64,000 bases of DNA from Lithospermum erythrorhizon (lineage: Eukaryota; Streptophyta; Magnoliopsida; Boraginales; Boraginaceae): assembly GCA_019722365.1 (NCBI GenBank), contig JADFUC010001055.1, positions 1 through 64,000 on the forward strand, in the 5' to 3' direction. Position 1 is the stretch's first letter, and every line of letters starts with the position of its first letter. Under the pieces are notes generated by a model, which did not search any database, had not been told where the DNA came from, and saw nothing but the letters and a program-made list of their open reading frames with translations. This document shows, piece after piece, positions 1 through 11,811 of the stretch. The position numbers and the translations under genes were made by a program.

Positions 1-1328
1 GGGGTTACGTATTGCTCAAAAGCTCCACCTTTCACCCAACACTATCTCTAAACCAAAGGACCATGCTCTTTAGTTTGAGAATGCTCAACACAAAGCATTT
101 ATTGGGAGGATTTCCCATAGAGCTTGTCCAGATTCAAGAAGAATACATCCTTTCATGAAATTTGAGGATCCTTCTACTACATTAAACTCCTCAAGGCCCC
201 TAGATATTCAACTATCTATATCCATAATTTAAGTCGCTTAAGGCCGTCAGAACATATACACTATGTCCAACAAGCTCCAAAGTTCTGACATGGTTATTCG
301 ACTATTAAGTCAAGTAAGTGCCAACAGAACATATCTCATCATGTCCAAAGTTAAGCCTCTAAAGCAAGTAGTAAAATGGTTATTCTCGACTACTAAGTCA
401 AGCAAGTGCCGCCTGTAATATATCAACTCGTCTGATAAGCCTCTAAACCGACAAAGACATGTCAATTACGAGCCTCTAAAGTCGGGTCGAGACATATCCA
501 TAAAGATCCAAACGAGTTTCCCTCAAGAGCCATGTGGACGTACAACCCACCGATTAATCAAAGCAACCATCTCAAGATCAAGTTCATAAAGTCCCCGAAA
601 GCAAGATCGATTAGTCTCGCCCCTAAGATCGCACGTCTACACCAACAAGTAACCCCTTAGAGTTGCCCGCAAAGCTTCCGAGGCGAGATTTAACTAAGAC
701 GGGACTACGCTAAGAAGGCTCCTGACATATTCGCACTGTGACACAAGTGGAACACTAAAACCCTGGATCTGGGACTAAGGTCAAAACAGTCACGATGTTT
801 GGGACAAATGCAAGTTAAATACCAAAACACAAGACATGAATAAGAAAATAAGTATCAAAAAAGCTAAAGCATCGCGATAGCCTGTGGGCGCATTCAAACA
901 TTGACTGGAGCGCATTTAATTTAATGCCAAGGTATAACACTTCAGGATGTAGGTACCTCATTTATCTATCCATGAAATTTATGCTATGGATATCGAGGAT
1001 CGAAAATGAAGCAGTCCCCTACAACAACAAAGAAGATACTCCAAGCACGCATTTAATCACAAAGAGATCCCACTCGTAGGGACTAATGAGTTAACCATAG
1101 CCGGGGAAGTAAAAGAAACAAACAACAAAGAAACCAAAAAGGCGCAGAAGCACTGTAGCACAAAGAAATCAAGATAAATCAAACTATAAGATGAATCGAT
1201 ACACCACACTTCAAAGAAAGATAAGCACTAACCCCAGACTACGCAAATTCAAAGTGGGCACCTATCCCTCTTCCGCTTATAAGTCGAGAAAGATCAACAT
1301 CACAAGAGTAACGCGGTAGGTTATGATC
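1..1328. other. Unassigned transposon-like DNA
   Basis: No coding region could be recognised on either strand. The base composition is less AT-rich than the host-like intergenic DNA further right, and short internal duplications occur (see 244-462). It runs directly into a Ty1/copia-type LTR at 1329, so it may be the 3' internal part of the same + strand element or debris of another. No conserved reverse transcriptase, integrase or RNase H motif was found to decide between these. Confidence 0.5.
244..462. repeat. ~86-bp imperfect tandem repeat
   Basis: A unit starting ATGGTTATTC at 290 recurs at 376. Both copies run through a 'tcaagNaagtgcc' stretch and end in 'aagcctctaaa'. A partial third copy (cagaacatatacactatgtcc) precedes them at about 249. 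Copies differ by substitutions and short indels. Such sub-repeats are common in plant LTR and leader regions; no function is implied. Confidence 0.6.
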
Positions 1329-2300
1329 TGCTGAAATCACGAGAATTGATTCCCTTTATTGCGCCTGCGACAATTGTATCAATTCATTTACCTATTGCTA
1401 AACGAGATTACTGTAATCCTTAGTGTTCACCTTTAGTAATCAGAGCATACTTAGTGTGGATTCTCAAGGATACTTAAGGGTTATGAAGCGTTGTTGGGAT
1501 TCACTATTAATCGTTATAATAATAAGAATTTAACAATTATTATTATTATACAACTTACTAATTCGAGCTTCCGGTGTCACACAACGATATTCTAATAATA
1601 TTTCATGAATGAACAAACAAGACTAGATATCGAGAAATGTATCTCTCAATATTTATATATTTGTCAAATATATGTCGATGAACATGAATTGGTTAAACTT
1701 GCAAGTTTAATCAATTAAGCAATCGAGATCGATTAATAACTTATATTATCCGATAAGGACTCGTTAGTATTTAATTGACTTGTTAAGTTAATTAAAATAG
1801 AACAAGTCACTGCAGAACTCATTATTTAATTGTGCTCCTCATAACGCGTAATTGCTAACGAAGTTAAACCTACTTTAACGAGTTATAACGAGTGGAATTG
1901 GGTATTTAAATAGGGATTGTGTTTTTTTATCATAATCATAAAAAACTCAACCCCTCCCTCTAGAAAGCCGCCCCGTCCCCATGAAGAGTTTTCTCCAGCT
2001 TTCATTTTCATCTTCAACTCTGAAGAAGTTCAAGTACTCGATTCTTTCTCCCAATGTTGCAATCTAGAGGACATCATTTCACAACAAGATTTGGAGAGGA
2101 CTTTGAAGCGGGATTTCACGCGAGGTTGATTGTGAGGATTGGGTCCACTGCCTCGCCGCAATGTAAGAATTCTTTTACCATACATTTATTTTTGCAGCTA
2201 GATTAATATACATTAATTTGAGGATCCTGGATGTACGACCCAGATTTATCACAAATAAATTCATACTGTATTCTAAATACGATCATTTCCAACTTCATGA
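1329..2300 (+). mobile_element. Ty1/copia-type LTR, + orientation
   Basis: Read on +, this stretch follows the same order of landmarks as the reverse complement of the copia LTRs at 30021-31029 and 37953-38878. It has a start resembling TGTTGGAAATC, then 'gagaattgattcc', 'caattcatttac', 'attaatcgttataa', 'attattattatacaactta', and near the end 'gaggatcc'. It is more diverged than those copies, especially after about 1900. A TATA-like 'tatttaaataggg' lies near 1902-1914. No matching partner LTR in the same orientation was found, so it is a solo LTR or one end of an otherwise lost element. The right end is approximate. Confidence 0.6.
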
Positions 2301-4803
2301 GTTACTCACACTATCAAATCAAATCAAGAAGTAGAGTCAAAAGAAACACTGGGCGGTTAAGGTTTAAAGCAAGTAGGAACGCTTCCTTGCTTATTAACGC
2401 TTCAAGCAGCGAGCCATTGAGACAAGAATCGAAAACCAAATAAAGCACCCCCAAAGAGTGTTGGTCAAAAGAAAGCAAAAGAACATTCTCGTGACTACTC
2501 CCCCAAACCTACGATCAAGCCGTAATTGTGCGTATCTGGTATTAGTGGATATATATAATTCTACCTACAAGAGCCTACGAATAAGAGAAAAGTAAAGCAT
2601 ATCGACAGCGGGACGACGTCTAACATCCCAACTCACAAGCTCAACCCACAAAATAAAGAAAAATAAAGCAAGTAAAGAAAGAGAAAGAGGGTGGAACGAC
2701 CAAATGAGTTCCTAAAGTCCATTCTACATGCAAGTTCCAACTATATGCTACGTGAATGAAAAGGGTACACAACTGTAGAAAAGAGCCAAAAAAGCAAACA
2801 ATGGGCCGAGAAATCTACGCAGACGCCAGCTCGAGTAAAAGGGAGGCGTGAACTATCCAAAAATTTCAGAAAAAAAAGAAGAAGAAGAAAACTAGACTCA
2901 GTAGACGAAAGTACGTGAAAATTGAATCACTCCTAATCGAACAATTCCCCAAAGCTCGCAGCTAGCTAATCGAAATAACCCCCAAAGTCGAAACAGGGCT
3001 TATATCACGACTTCCACAATGACCTTCTACCTATCACAACGATCGCCTCGAACAGCCAAGAAGCATATAAAGAAATCTCAAAACGTATGAACTACGCAGG
3101 TTACGGGCGTTATATGGAAAATACCGCGCTGATTTAACCAAATCAATTTTCGCGAAAATTATTTTATATTTTTGAAATATAGCAAAGCCAAAGATCAGAC
3201 TTTTATCAAGCATTAGTACATGGAAGCAATTGGTGATCACAAAGACAACAAAAGCTAGTTCAAGAGTCAAACATTCACGATCATCAAAATACAAAGTTTT
3301 GATCTTTTATGATGAATTAAAACGCGAACATCATCGTTAAGCATGTAAATTTCATCAAGATACACAACAAGCAATTAAAATATGAAAAAAGAATAATGTT
3401 ACTAACTTTATTAATGAAACTCAAGATTGTTCAAAAAGTTGTAAACTTCGATGAAATCCTCAACTTTAATCTTGCAAAAAAGCATGAAGAGATGTTAGTA
3501 TGATTCCATAATCATATAAAAACATTAGTGTGTATCAAGTTATGCAAGAAAGCAAGAAAATCAAAAAAATTACGGAGTACCTCGAATCGCGCTTCCTGGG
3601 GGCGTAAAAAGATGAAATTTCAAATTTTGTCTCATCTCATATTTAAATAACAATGCCTAGTCAACCTCAAGACCTAAAGCCCGTTGTTCTCGCTGACAAG
3701 TAAAACTCGTGTCTGAAAATCAGACGATCGAACACTCCACTACAATGAAATGTTCGAAAATTCATCAAAAGAATATAATGGATGTACGTAAAATTTTCAC
3801 CCAAAAAATTATCCCAAATATTTATCGGTTACAAATAAACCGATATCGAAGCTAGAAAATTATAAAAATAGAGTTTAAGTTTAAATTAAACTTAAATTAA
3901 AATAATTAATTCTAAAAACTACTGGGTCGATTATTTAAATATTTAACAAGACTTAAATTCATGTTAAAATTATAAATATTAATTTCAAGTAAATGTAATG
4001 GTGTCAGATAATATAAATGCAATAAATCTAGAATACTAAATATACGACGATGATGTTAAGAAGAAATCTGTAAAATTAATTCTCACAAACTCTTCTACCG
4101 ATCGAGAATTAAACGGATCTTAACATATACTAAATTCATGTTAACATTAAATTGATAAATTAATTCCTATTAAACTCTACTGATCACGACAACGGGTTTT
4201 ACACGTACTAAATTCATGTTAATACTAAACCTCAAGTAATTTAATTCTCTAACGAATCGAGAATTAAAAGATCCAACACGGATCAGCTAAATCTCACATA
4301 AATTAAGTCTCTAAGTCAATCATCAAACCGAAGGCCACTATTGGATCGTGACATATAAATCACGTCACAACAAATCTCTAAATAACCGACCAATCTACAA
4401 GTCAGCTTCAAAACGACTGTGGGTTCACTCTGTGATCACATCATACGATTCACTAAGATTCTTTGTTGTAAACGAAATCATCCTTCAAAGTCCCCTAAAT
4501 GTCATGGATTTATGACTCAAATCAGAGTAAATTTTAAACGCAAGCCGCAAAGAAGTTCCAAATAAATACAAGAACACAAACTCCTCGGACCTCAAGAGAT
4601 ATAAGCATTAACTACGCACGAAATGCGCATCAAATTACATCCGGCAAGTAATAATATACAACTAGTCATCCAATAAGTCAAACAAAGAGACCTGACGCTT
4701 ATCTATAAAGAAAGAAGCTACGAACGTAGTATCTAATGAAAATCAACACGCTGTAGAAATGAACATTGCTTGGGTCGAACTCCGCCACACCTACTGCTGA
4801 TAA
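2301..4803. other. Unassigned repeat-derived DNA
   Basis: No coding sequence is recognisable. The segment around 3590-3660 has a TATA-like 'atatttaaat' that reads on the - strand, followed on that strand by a moderately GC-rich leader. This fits a decayed LTR in - orientation, but I could not find its ends or a partner. A perfect 9-bp-arm palindrome (ttaagttta/taaacttaa) lies at 3875-3895, and sub-repeats at 3951-4270. Confidence 0.45.
3951..4270. repeat. Dispersed/tandem sub-repeats
   Basis: The word 'actaaattcatgttaa' (first copy acttaaattcatgttaa) occurs at 3951, 4129 and 4207. The last two are 78 bp apart. The word 'atcgagaattaaa' occurs at 4101 and 4256. The order of words repeats, indicating degenerate duplication inside a repeat-derived region. 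Confidence 0.5.
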
Positions 4804-5451
4804 TGTATTCGAGGCGGTAATCGCATTACATCGAAAATTTATCAAAATAATAATTAAATTGACAAGATGAATTAATCAAATTAATTAAAAGTCGATCCAC
4901 TAAAAGACGCCACGCGTTAATTAGTGGTTCACCGGAATTGAACGGGCAACAAATAAAAAGTTTCTAAGCATTAATTAACCTCAAAGTTGAACCTAAATAG
5001 AGTTTATGAGAAAACAAATTTCACATTAGTCAAGTCACTAAAAATTAGGGCCCGAAACCTCCAATTTTATTGATTGGGGAATCGATATATAAGGAACATT
5101 CCGAAGCTACGTGGCTCAAAACGAAGAATCTAGAAACCACGCGGGTTGAAAATCAAGACTACATAAGTTGCACGGTTCGAAATCAAGACTACGGTCAGAC
5201 GGGTTTGAAATCAAGACCCGTGGCTATGCTGCCTGTAATCAAGACTTCAAAAGGCCCGGGTCATAAAATGTGTTTTGACCTAGAAAGAGAACCCGGAATC
5301 TTTCTTTCACAAAAGAGGTGTTTATTTTCAATACTTGGACAATTGGCATTCCTAAATTCCAACGTCCGTGATTCGCTTCAAAATTAATCTGGCCAAGACG
5401 CGATCCCGAAATCAAACCATCCAATCGTAAACAAGCATTTAATGCCTAAGT

Positions 5452-5460
5452 CTATAAATA
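5452..5460 (+). promoter_or_regulatory. LTR TATA box
   Basis: CTATAAATA, followed about 30 bp downstream by a leader rich in 'catcacaaatc'. The equivalent element in copy 2 lies at 13140-13148 on the opposite strand. Conservation between the two LTR copies supports it as the core promoter. Confidence 0.6.
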
Positions 5461-6524
5461 CCACCCGCCCACATTTGGCCGAAAAACTCCATCACAAATC
5501 ATCTCAAAACATCTACAACACATCACATCTACTTCCAAAACCCCCGAGAAAACAGAAAAACCACCGGCACTCCCTGCTAAATCTTTAAGCCGCGAAGAAA
5601 CACCACGCCGCTGCCTGAAAACACTCTCCGTGTGGCCAAAATAGCGCCGAAATCAAGAATTATCGCACAAACGCAATTATTCTTCAAGTTCAAGCAAAAC
5701 TGGTAGAATCGAATGAAGTTTCATTAACGCTCGAATATTCAGAATAAACTAAATAAATTACCGATTATTCAAATCTGCATTTAACACTAAAAATCTCAAA
5801 GCTCGATTCATCAAACTTGTGAGCATAGAATACATTGAGCTGCTCAAATTCCTATAGTTGAATTCTAGGCGTGAAACACGCCACTAGCCCCGTCTCAGCT
5901 TGATCGCATATCAACAAGTTGGAAAGTTCCATCTTCATAACGATCATCACTACATGAATGTTCAAGTATACAACAGAGTAAAAGCTAAGTAATGCTATTT
6001 CAAAGTTTTAAATCAAGTCCAAGCGAGGCCAATCATCAAGCCCACCCTGGGCCATCCCTTAAGCCCCTAATCAGATGCTGAACACTGCTAAGGTCGTTAG
6101 GGAACAAGCATAGCTACGCTCAATACTGCTTTCATATCACTCCATACCAAAGCTCTGAGTCCTATCTCAAATCAAATAAGGCACTAAGTCCCACTCAAGT
6201 GTTCGACCAAGTCCCACCAAAAAAAGGGCACCTCCCGGTAATAAATCCAAAGTCCCACTCCTAAGGTCAGAGCTATCTCAGCCTACATAGTCCTACCAAG
6301 AAGTACTGGGCAAGTCCTATATCGCAAACGCCATAGTAGTTCATTAATTTAAAGTAGACCGAGATCGTTCCAATCTGATCAAGTCCATATAAACAATGGG
6401 AATGTTGCCGCTATTGCTCCTGCCCGGACGATATCCAAGTCCGTACTACCGCAAGTCCATCACATTCGCACACATATGAAATTTCATGAGTTCCTATCTT
6501 AGTCAAATTAAATCAAATCAAAAT

Positions 6525-6547
6525 CAAGCTCAAGCTCAAGCTCAAGC
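6525..6547. repeat. Hexamer microsatellite (CAAGCT)n
   Basis: Almost four units of caagct near the downstream end of the LTR, flanked by degenerate 'aatcaa' and 'tcaagc' words. It is a simple repeat within the LTR. Confidence 0.75.
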
Positions 6548-6773
6548 CAAATCAAGCTCAAATCAAGCCGAACTTACCAAGTCGCTTATCAAGCACTAAA
6601 TCAAGTCAAGCAAAGCAAAGATGTACATCTCAAATCAGCCAAGAACGCTAGTGGGACTTATAGCTGGGATACCGATCCTCTTCGATTTTATAAAACCTCA
6701 GACACCGAGAATTTTCCTCTACAGCTAGTTTATTTTTGTAATTCTAAATAATAAAAAATTTATTTGCATTACA

Positions 6774-7613
6774 ACACTCTACAAAGCAAGGAGAATTGCA
6801 GCATGGGGAGTAGTTGTCTCTCTAAAATTTTAAAAATTATATTTTGACTATTAAAAATATAATTTTTACCATTCATTTATTAAAAATTAAGTCAGTTTCG
6901 CCTCTCCCTAATCTTTTTGTATATTTTCTTCATTTATAATATTAATTACTGCATCTCCTATCAAAATTTCTCTTGGCTCCGCCTAATCAAGTACAGATAA
7001 TTTAAGTCACTTATCTTCATTTAAGAGAAAAGGAGGCATGATAAAGTGTAACGAATGCCCACGCACGGTAGATGCACATGAGCAAGGACTAAATCATGGA
7101 AACCAGAAGAATATGAGAAGCGGAGATTGCTTAAGAAGCGTCGAGAAGCTTCAAATTCACCACCACTATTTCTGGACAAGGTTACCTAACTCTAAAAAGG
7201 AAACTATTATAACGGATGCGATCTAAATAATAAATTACGTAAAGTACATAAAATAAAAATTAAGATTTTACGTGGTGATCCCTAACGACAAGAGGGAATT
7301 AATCCATCTGCCCAAGCCACCAAAATCTTCACTACAAATGAAATAAACAGACATAAGCTTTAATCCGAAATAGTTTAACCAATGCTAATAAAATTATTAC
7401 GAAACTCGCCTATTTGCAGATAGAATAACCTATATACATTTCATGACATATGCGCTTAAGACTAAAATAAAAACATATAGTTTTACATTGCAACAACCAA
7501 CAATTGCCCAACCTATCCTTATAGTCGCACATATTACACTCCAGTTTTAGCTCTTAAAGACATCCTCGAAAGCTATCTCCGTGATTCCACGAAATCCTCA
7601 AGCCACTGCGATA
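6774..7613. other. Unassigned AT-rich DNA
   Basis: It lies between the end of LTR copy 1 and the start of the chromovirus-like LTR. The only ORF of any length (7038-7226, 62 codons) shows no recognisable motif. I see no primer-binding site after 6773 and no gag-like sequence. Confidence 0.5.
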
Positions 7614-9540
7614 CCGTAATAACCCATATAAAAAGGAAAAAAATTAATTTTTTCGGGTTTGGCCATGGGACCCGGGATAAGATAAATAATTTCGATGATA
7701 ATATTATTTCGTAAAATTTTTTTAGCCTAATTACATTTATAATTTAGTGTTTTTGTCACGGAAAATTTTATCTTTTGTGGGTTCGGCTGGGAGATTTAAA
7801 TACGAAAGAGCAGAAATTAACCGAAATCGAATCCGGACTCGAAGTTTTAAATATCTAGTCATGCTTATCTTCCACATCATCATTATCAAACACTTCATCA
7901 TCTTCTTCATGGTTTGGCCGAATATTCACCCCTCCCTTAAAAATTTCTCATTTTCCATTTTCGACATCGCCAAACTCAAGACGGCCAATATCTTTTCCCA
8001 TCATTCTCTTCTCTCTCGAAAGTTAAGGTAAGAAATTTCAAGTCTTTCGAGATATTATTTCGGTTTCGATAGTTGACTTTAGTGACTTTCCATAATTCAA
8101 TTTATGACGATTCTAAGTATTTATGGCTTCTGGGCGATGTATGTGGGCGCTTAATTCAATGACTTGAGGTCGCTTGAGGATGTTAAGGGCTTAAGTTGAC
8201 TTTAGGTTTTCGCTGACCTTCCGCGATATTTTTCTAAGACTTTTAAATGTGTAGGAGGTTATGCTGGGACTTATTAGCTACAAGGATGTTAAATTGGTGA
8301 TTTAAAATCGACAAAGGCGCTAGGTCAAAAGGCAATTCCAAGTCGAGTTATAATTGATATTTCGAGTATAGGTTGTTAATTGCGGACTTACCGAATAATT
8401 AAACACTTATGTTGATTTGTAATGTTAAAGTTGATAAGTTATGGAATTTTAGCGGGGAATCGACAGTTTGGCCCTGACGAGATTATAATTCGACAGTTAT
8501 CCGCCATGTTGTAATCAGTTGGAGATAGCTCTCAAGACATGACGATATGTGCCTTATAATTAGTGTATATATACCTTCTACTTAGTATATAAGAGCGTGT
8601 GTGCCTTATAATTATAGCGTATAGAGAGGTGTGCCTTATACTTAGTGTATAAGAAATAGCGCTTGCATTTCTAGCGTGATGAAGGACAGTGTTTTTATAC
8701 TTGTGTATAAGTCATGCGTGCCTTATACTTCGTGAAGGTTTGGCCTTTATACCATGTGTATAAGAAGCGGGTGATTATTGATTAGTCCATTCTCACAGGA
8801 GACTGATCGAGTATACAGACAGTTATTACACGCGATATTTAGAGGTGAGGCTTCACGACGAGTTTTATTTGTTGAAGTCTATTGATTTCTTCCGAATCAG
8901 GCGCTTGTTGAGAACTTCTATTATATCTTCATGACAGTTCAGTTTTCCTCGCTTTAATTACGTCAGATGACCTTTTTTAGTAAACCCGGATATGTATTTG
9001 TCCATATTTGACTATTATATTATCGATCGACCGTCTGCATTGCAAGTTCACCCCTCAAGTTAAGCTTCCACTAGCGCGGCTACACCTCTTTTCAGATTAA
9101 GGCATTTCATTTGTGCTGTGTCGGCTGCGCTGCGCTGGAAGCCAAGAGGTCAAGCTGAGTTTTGTTCCGGAAAATAGTGAGACAAGCAGCGATCCTCAGC
9201 CACCGATTTGATGCGGTTGCCAACTGCTTTTGATTGCTGTATTTTTCCTTTGAAACTTTAGCTCTCATTACTGCTATTTTGTATTTAGGATACAAAGATG
9301 TGTCATTTTGTAGCCTTTGGCTTCTGCATTTTATTTTGATATGTTGCGTATATATTTACGGGCCGGCTGCTTTATATCACCACGCGATTATAAATTTTTA
9401 AAATCGCTGGATTGTGAACTTAACGCTATCACATTTTGATTTAAACGAATTGTGTTTAAACTGCCCATCGGCTCGTGACTTGCTCGGATTTTAATTCCAT
9501 TTCTCACCTCAGTGGCTACTTAATTCGGGCGGTCGTTACA
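7614..9540. mobile_element. Ty3/gypsy LTR with TGTAACGACC-type ends (chromovirus-like)
   Basis: The right end is an exact GGTCGTTACA (9531-9540). The left end at about 7614 reads cgtaataaccc, a decayed version of the complementary TGTAACGACCC. Together they form the inverted terminal repeat typical of LTRs of the Del/Tekay chromovirus lineage (established knowledge). Length is about 1.93 kb. A TATA-like 'atttaaatac' at about 7794-7803 would fit + orientation. No gag or pol was recognised after 9540, so it is a solo LTR or one end of a lost element. It contains the hairpin tandem repeat at 8548-8765. Confidence 0.6.
8548..8765. repeat. Imperfect tandem repeat with built-in palindrome
   Basis: Five to six degenerate copies of 'gtgccttatacttagtgtataag'. 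Within each copy CTTATAC and GTATAAG are reverse complements separated by a few bases, so every unit can fold into a small hairpin. Spacing varies from about 25 to 50 bp because of indels. It lies in the first half of the LTR, downstream of the putative TATA box, so it would be part of the transcript if that promoter is right. Confidence 0.65.
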
Positions 9541-10439
9541 TATACCGCTAAAAGTAAGTGCCCTCCTCCGACTTACTATCGACCTGCACTTCCTCCACTG
9601 CTTCCCAACACCACAATAAAGTCGATCAAAATACAAAACAACGCCATACATCAGATTCAATACAAAGTTCTACACCACTTAAAGACATCCGAACCTATAA
9701 ATGACAACAACAACCCTCCACCCTCTTCCTCGAAGTCGAACTCCCATCTCAAGCAAACGACTCGTAGAGCCAGATTCCCCGTCAAGCCAAATACTTGCCT
9801 AACTCACAACCTACCATCACAAGGCCCTACTCCTCACCCACAGTCAATCCCAACCATCTTGTAGACCGAAAACACTAGGTCATGAAAACACAATGTTACC
9901 TTCCAATCTACCAGACACATACTGCATTCGCCTCAGAGATCCGTAGAGCACACATCTGTCGGATGCTAGCGACTCTCAACAATCAAAGCCATGTCCTCTT
10001 CTGAACATACCAATTATCACAATGGCGGCGCACTCACCGAGGCTCCTCTCTCTGCTCATTCCTCAACTGGGATAATCACGCTTCCACCCCCCACCCCTAC
10101 GTAATCGCACCCACGCCTCTAACTCACTGAGAACCTCCAATCGGTTCATCACCACTTGTTAGCAACTAGAAAAGCAAAGAAATGGTCCGACTATAGTACT
10201 AGAACCACTACTACAACTAATACTAAACCTATTAATATACAGACTTACCTCTTCCGTAGACAAAAATCTTAACCATGGTCATGACTCCCAAAGGTCTCAC
10301 ATGACATAGTAAAAAGGCTAACAAATCAAAGAAGATCCTTCATCCTCAATCTTAATATTTCATATTATGCAAAGCCAAGAATATACTATTACACTGAAAG
10401 GCTTTTAAGAGACAGACCTCGACTCTAAATTTCAAAATG
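9541..10439. other. Unassigned region with a proline-rich ORF
   Basis: An open frame at 9475-9864 (+, 129 codons) begins inside the LTR and continues past its end. It is rich in Pro, Ser, Asn and Thr, with no recognisable gag or protease motif, so it could be a decayed gag leader or chance. From about 9870 to 10439 no frame stays open and no family is recognisable. Confidence 0.4.
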
Positions 10440-11811
10440 ACGTCAAGCCACCAACTTACGTTAATTATGGACAAATAAATTAATCTTCTCTTGCCGATAA
10501 CATATATTTTTCCACAGGGAACGCGGACAACAAATTAATTTTAATAAATCTCAAATTGTTTTCAGTCATGCAACTTCAAATGCCAAAAAATAACAAACAC
10601 TTCTTTCACTCCTATTTACAGAATCTCGAACTTTTGGAAAATATCTGGGTATTTCACTTGATATGGTTACACATAAATCTCAAAATTTTCATGAATATAT
10701 TGATAAAATTAATTTAAAAATTCAATCTTGGAGTACAAAGTTTCTTAACCGAGCTGGAAGAATTACACTTATTAAATTTGTACTAATTGGAATGCTTACC
10801 CTATGTCTATCTACAAATTTCCATTAAATATCATTTCTAAGATAGAACAAATTCTCGCCAATTTTCTTTGAAATTCTTCTACACATTCAAAAATCCATTG
10901 AATAAATTGACCATTTTTATAATTACCTACTTATTCTGGTGGTCTAGATTTTAAAAATAATTTAGCGCTACTGGCTAAAACATGTTGGCACCTGATTCAA
11001 AGGTCAACTACTCCTGCTAATATTATTCTTAAATCAAAATATTTTTCGAAAAATCACATTCCAACTGTTCCACCTAAACAACACCTAAACAACATCCCTC
11101 TTAGGTTTGAAAAAGCCTATGAGAAGGATTTGTCACACTTCGGCCTTCATATCCAGGAATATCCCTATATGTACTTAACTCATGGCTTTCCAACAACATA
11201 AACATCAATCACCAAAGACTGATACTTTCCATTGGATGCCGCACTATCAAGAAGTAAACCCCTACCACTAAATTGATCTACCAACATATCTTTTCGAACT
11301 CATAAACAAACACAAGACTAAACATTTGGAAACATGAAACTCCATATTCCACAAAAGTCAAAATATTTCTCTGAAAATTACTTCTCTAACATACCTATTA
11401 ATTTAAACAAAATTATCAATATAACTTGAGAGCATGATACACCAAGAGACGACTGATCATCTCTTTCGTTCATGCCCATTGATTACACCACTTTGGCTTT
11501 CTTTTCACTCTTTTCATTTCAACTCACCAAAAAACTATCATATTCAAAATTTGAAGATGCTATCTTAAACAAAAATGGAAATTCTCGCATACAAATTATT
11601 GACAAATGATATCATTTTTTACAAAGCAAATTTTCAAAACATCAATTCAACATTAGTCGTAACAATTTTTCATCTAAATGGCAAAGAGCGCAACTTAGAA
11701 CATCATGTCATCCACATTATGCCACTGCACAAACTCTTACCAAAGACACATTTATATTCTTATATAGTGATAAAACCACTCCAAATACAAATTCTTTCCC
11801 AACATACACAG
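10440..11811 (+). pseudogene. L1-type LINE ORF2 relic (end of reverse transcriptase and downstream domain)
   Basis: On + the translation carries the signature of plant non-LTR ORF2 proteins downstream of the RT catalytic core. Visible pieces are 'YLGISLDM' near 10640, 'IQSWSTKFLNRAGRITLI' (about 10720-10780), 'ILANFLW' (with a stop replacing Trp), 'GGLDFKNNLALLAKTCWHLI' (about 10930-11000), and further on a decayed zinc-binding RVT segment around 11430-11500. Frameshifts and stops occur throughout. The 5' part (endonuclease and RT palm) is missing, as expected for a 5'-truncated insertion. The 3' side is cut by the Tat-like LTR at 11812. The ORF at 11575-11841 is probably an accidental frame in its tail. 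Confidence 0.85.

Larger units (their letters stand above)
4804..6773 (+). mobile_element. Tat-like Ty3/gypsy LTR (copy 1), + orientation
   Basis: This aligns along its length with the reverse complement of 11812-13792. Shared landmarks are 'atttatcaaaataataattaaattgac' near the start, a TATA box in 'ctataaatacc', 'ttcttcaagttcaa', 'tcgaatattc', and an end 'aataataaaaaatttatttgcattaca'. It starts TGTA and ends TACA, as expected for LTR termini. The TATA box fixes the orientation as +. The general layout is shared with the Tat LTRs at 17285-18898 and 38879-40254, but the sequence family differs. No internal coding region follows at 6774, so it is a solo or partial LTR. ORFs inside it (such as 5070-5387) are not supported by any family. 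Confidence 0.7.

Noticed and set aside
5070..5387. 105-codon + strand ORF
   Set aside because: Inside LTR copy 1, upstream of its TATA box; made of imperfect 'aatcaagac' repeats and not conserved in LTR copy 2.
8548..8765. CRISPR-like array
   Set aside because: Units are irregular and degenerate with no unique spacers, and the context is a plant LTR.
9475..9864. 129-codon + strand ORF as a possible gene
   Set aside because: It straddles an LTR end, is low-complexity Pro/Ser/Asn-rich and shows no known domain; kept only as a note in the unassigned region.
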